Positions 25,299 to 25,714 of a DNA stretch of 25,714 nucleotides are shown one piece after another. The notes under the pieces were generated by a model. It was not told the DNA's origin. It made no database searches and saw only the letters and a list, made by a program, of their open reading frames with translations. A program made the translations under genes and the position numbers. Source of the stretch: Deinococcus aerolatus. GTDB taxonomy: Bacteria > Deinococcota > Deinococci > Deinococcales > Deinococcaceae. Within the stretch, counting starts at the first letter, position 1; every line of letters begins with the position of its first letter. The DNA is taken from contig NZ_BMOL01000027.1 in assembly GCF_014647055.1 (NCBI RefSeq), forward strand, positions 1 to 25,714. The letters run 5' to 3'.

Positions 25299-25646
25299 GG
25301 TAGTGGACTTACGAGCATGACGGGTGTTCAATGAAGCATGAACGGTTTGAAGTGTCCGCAGTGCGGAGGCGTCTATATCGTCAAAAACGGCCATGCACAC
25401 ACAGGCAAGCAGCGTTACCTCTGCCGCGTTTGCACGTTCCAATTCACCCTGAACCATGCTCGGCCTCAAATTTCTGCTGAACAGGTGCAACTGGTGGATC
25501 GATTGCTCTCTGAGCGCATCTCTCACCGCGGCATTTGCCGGGTGGTGGGGGTCAGCCGGACCTGGTTTCGTCATCACCTGCAATCGCTGGTTCAGACCGT
25601 GCCACACCGCATTGATCCACAGGAGGTGGTGTCCTCAAAACGGTGA
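25299..25646 (+). mobile_element. Truncated IS1-family copy (left end plus insA)
   Basis: The left end GGTAGTGGACTTACGAGC and everything through the insA stop are nearly identical to the IS1 copy at 11722-12493, but in the opposite orientation. Identity stops right after CGGTGAG at the insA end. The sequence from about 25648 to the window end is unrelated, so insB and the right end are missing. Confidence 0.85.
25338..25646 (+). CDS. insA: IS1-type InsA (intact frame, element truncated)
   Basis: This 102-residue protein has an N-terminal zinc finger (CPQCGGVYIVKNG, then YLCRVC) and a C-terminal HTH (ISHRGICRVVGVSRTWFRHHL). In IS1, InsA alone binds the ends and represses transposition, while fusion with InsB gives the transposase. 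The A4 slip site TCAAAACGG is kept, but insB is missing, so only the repressor-like product can be made. ATG 25338 has no strong ribosome site. It is the reference showing the 2-bp loss in the other copy. Internal A-to-G-type differences (ARPQIS against ARPPIS) show that the copies have diverged slightly. Confidence 0.8.
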   Translation: MNGLKCPQCGGVYIVKNGHAHTGKQRYLCRVCTFQFTLNHARPQISAEQVQLVDRLLSERISHRGICRVVGVSRTWFRHHLQSLVQTVPHRIDPQEVVSSKR

Positions 25647-25714
25647 GTGACCTGAACCCGGAGAACCTGTCCACATGAGAATGGAGCCTCTGGCATCATC
25701 GGGAAAGTCCCCCA
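25647..25714. other. Unassigned sequence beyond the IS1 break
   Basis: Nothing recognisable. CGGGAAAGTCCCC at the very end could be part of another element, but the window stops there. Confidence 0.25.

Overview
The window looks like accessory DNA, probably plasmid or megaplasmid, from a GC-rich Deinococcus-type bacterium. This rests on the replication initiator type, GC-rich codon use, several genes with no visible ribosome binding site, and the mix of insertion sequences. It was read by eye without database searches, so family names come from recognised motifs. No rRNA, tRNA or CRISPR array was seen.

Layout. (1) 1-1906: a ChbG/YdjC deacetylase gene cut by an IS200/IS605-type element that carries an apparently intact tnpB but no tnpA. 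(2) 1907-5897: replication region with three relatives of one initiator: a copy lacking its N-terminus, a C-terminal fossil, and an intact copy preceded by eight 18-bp iterons. (3) 5902-6880: remnants of an IS5-type and an IS200-type transposase joined together. (4) 6990-8200: a parA/small ribbon-helix-helix partition pair on the minus strand, flanked on both sides by GTGTGA motifs; then a frameshifted tyrosine recombinase (8379-9235). (5) 9720-11687: an OafA-type acyltransferase with an SGNH domain. (6) 11722-12493: an IS1-type element with a broken insA, next to a broken VOC-family gene. (7) 13106-20229: a metabolic block with a haloacetate dehalogenase-like hydrolase, a YqcI/YcgG protein (family of heme guanidine N-oxygenases) overlapping a DUF1989 (urea carboxylase-associated) gene, a small membrane protein, and a Dpp/Opp-type binding protein with two permeases. 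No ATPase genes follow; a degraded IS3-type orfA lies there instead. (8) 20697-25247: two divergent orphan sensor histidine kinases. (9) 25299-25646: a second IS1 copy, cut after insA and inverted relative to the first.

How it fits together. The first half is a plasmid maintenance region (initiation, iterons, partition, recombinase) reshaped by insertion sequences. The second half is a cargo region lying between two inward-facing IS1 left ends. The most interesting points are the YcgG-DUF1989 pair with a strongly structured leader (possible guanidine-group chemistry), an orphan IS605 right end resembling a TnpB guide-RNA scaffold just before the peptide-type transporter, and the chimeric IS whose two flanks come from different genes.
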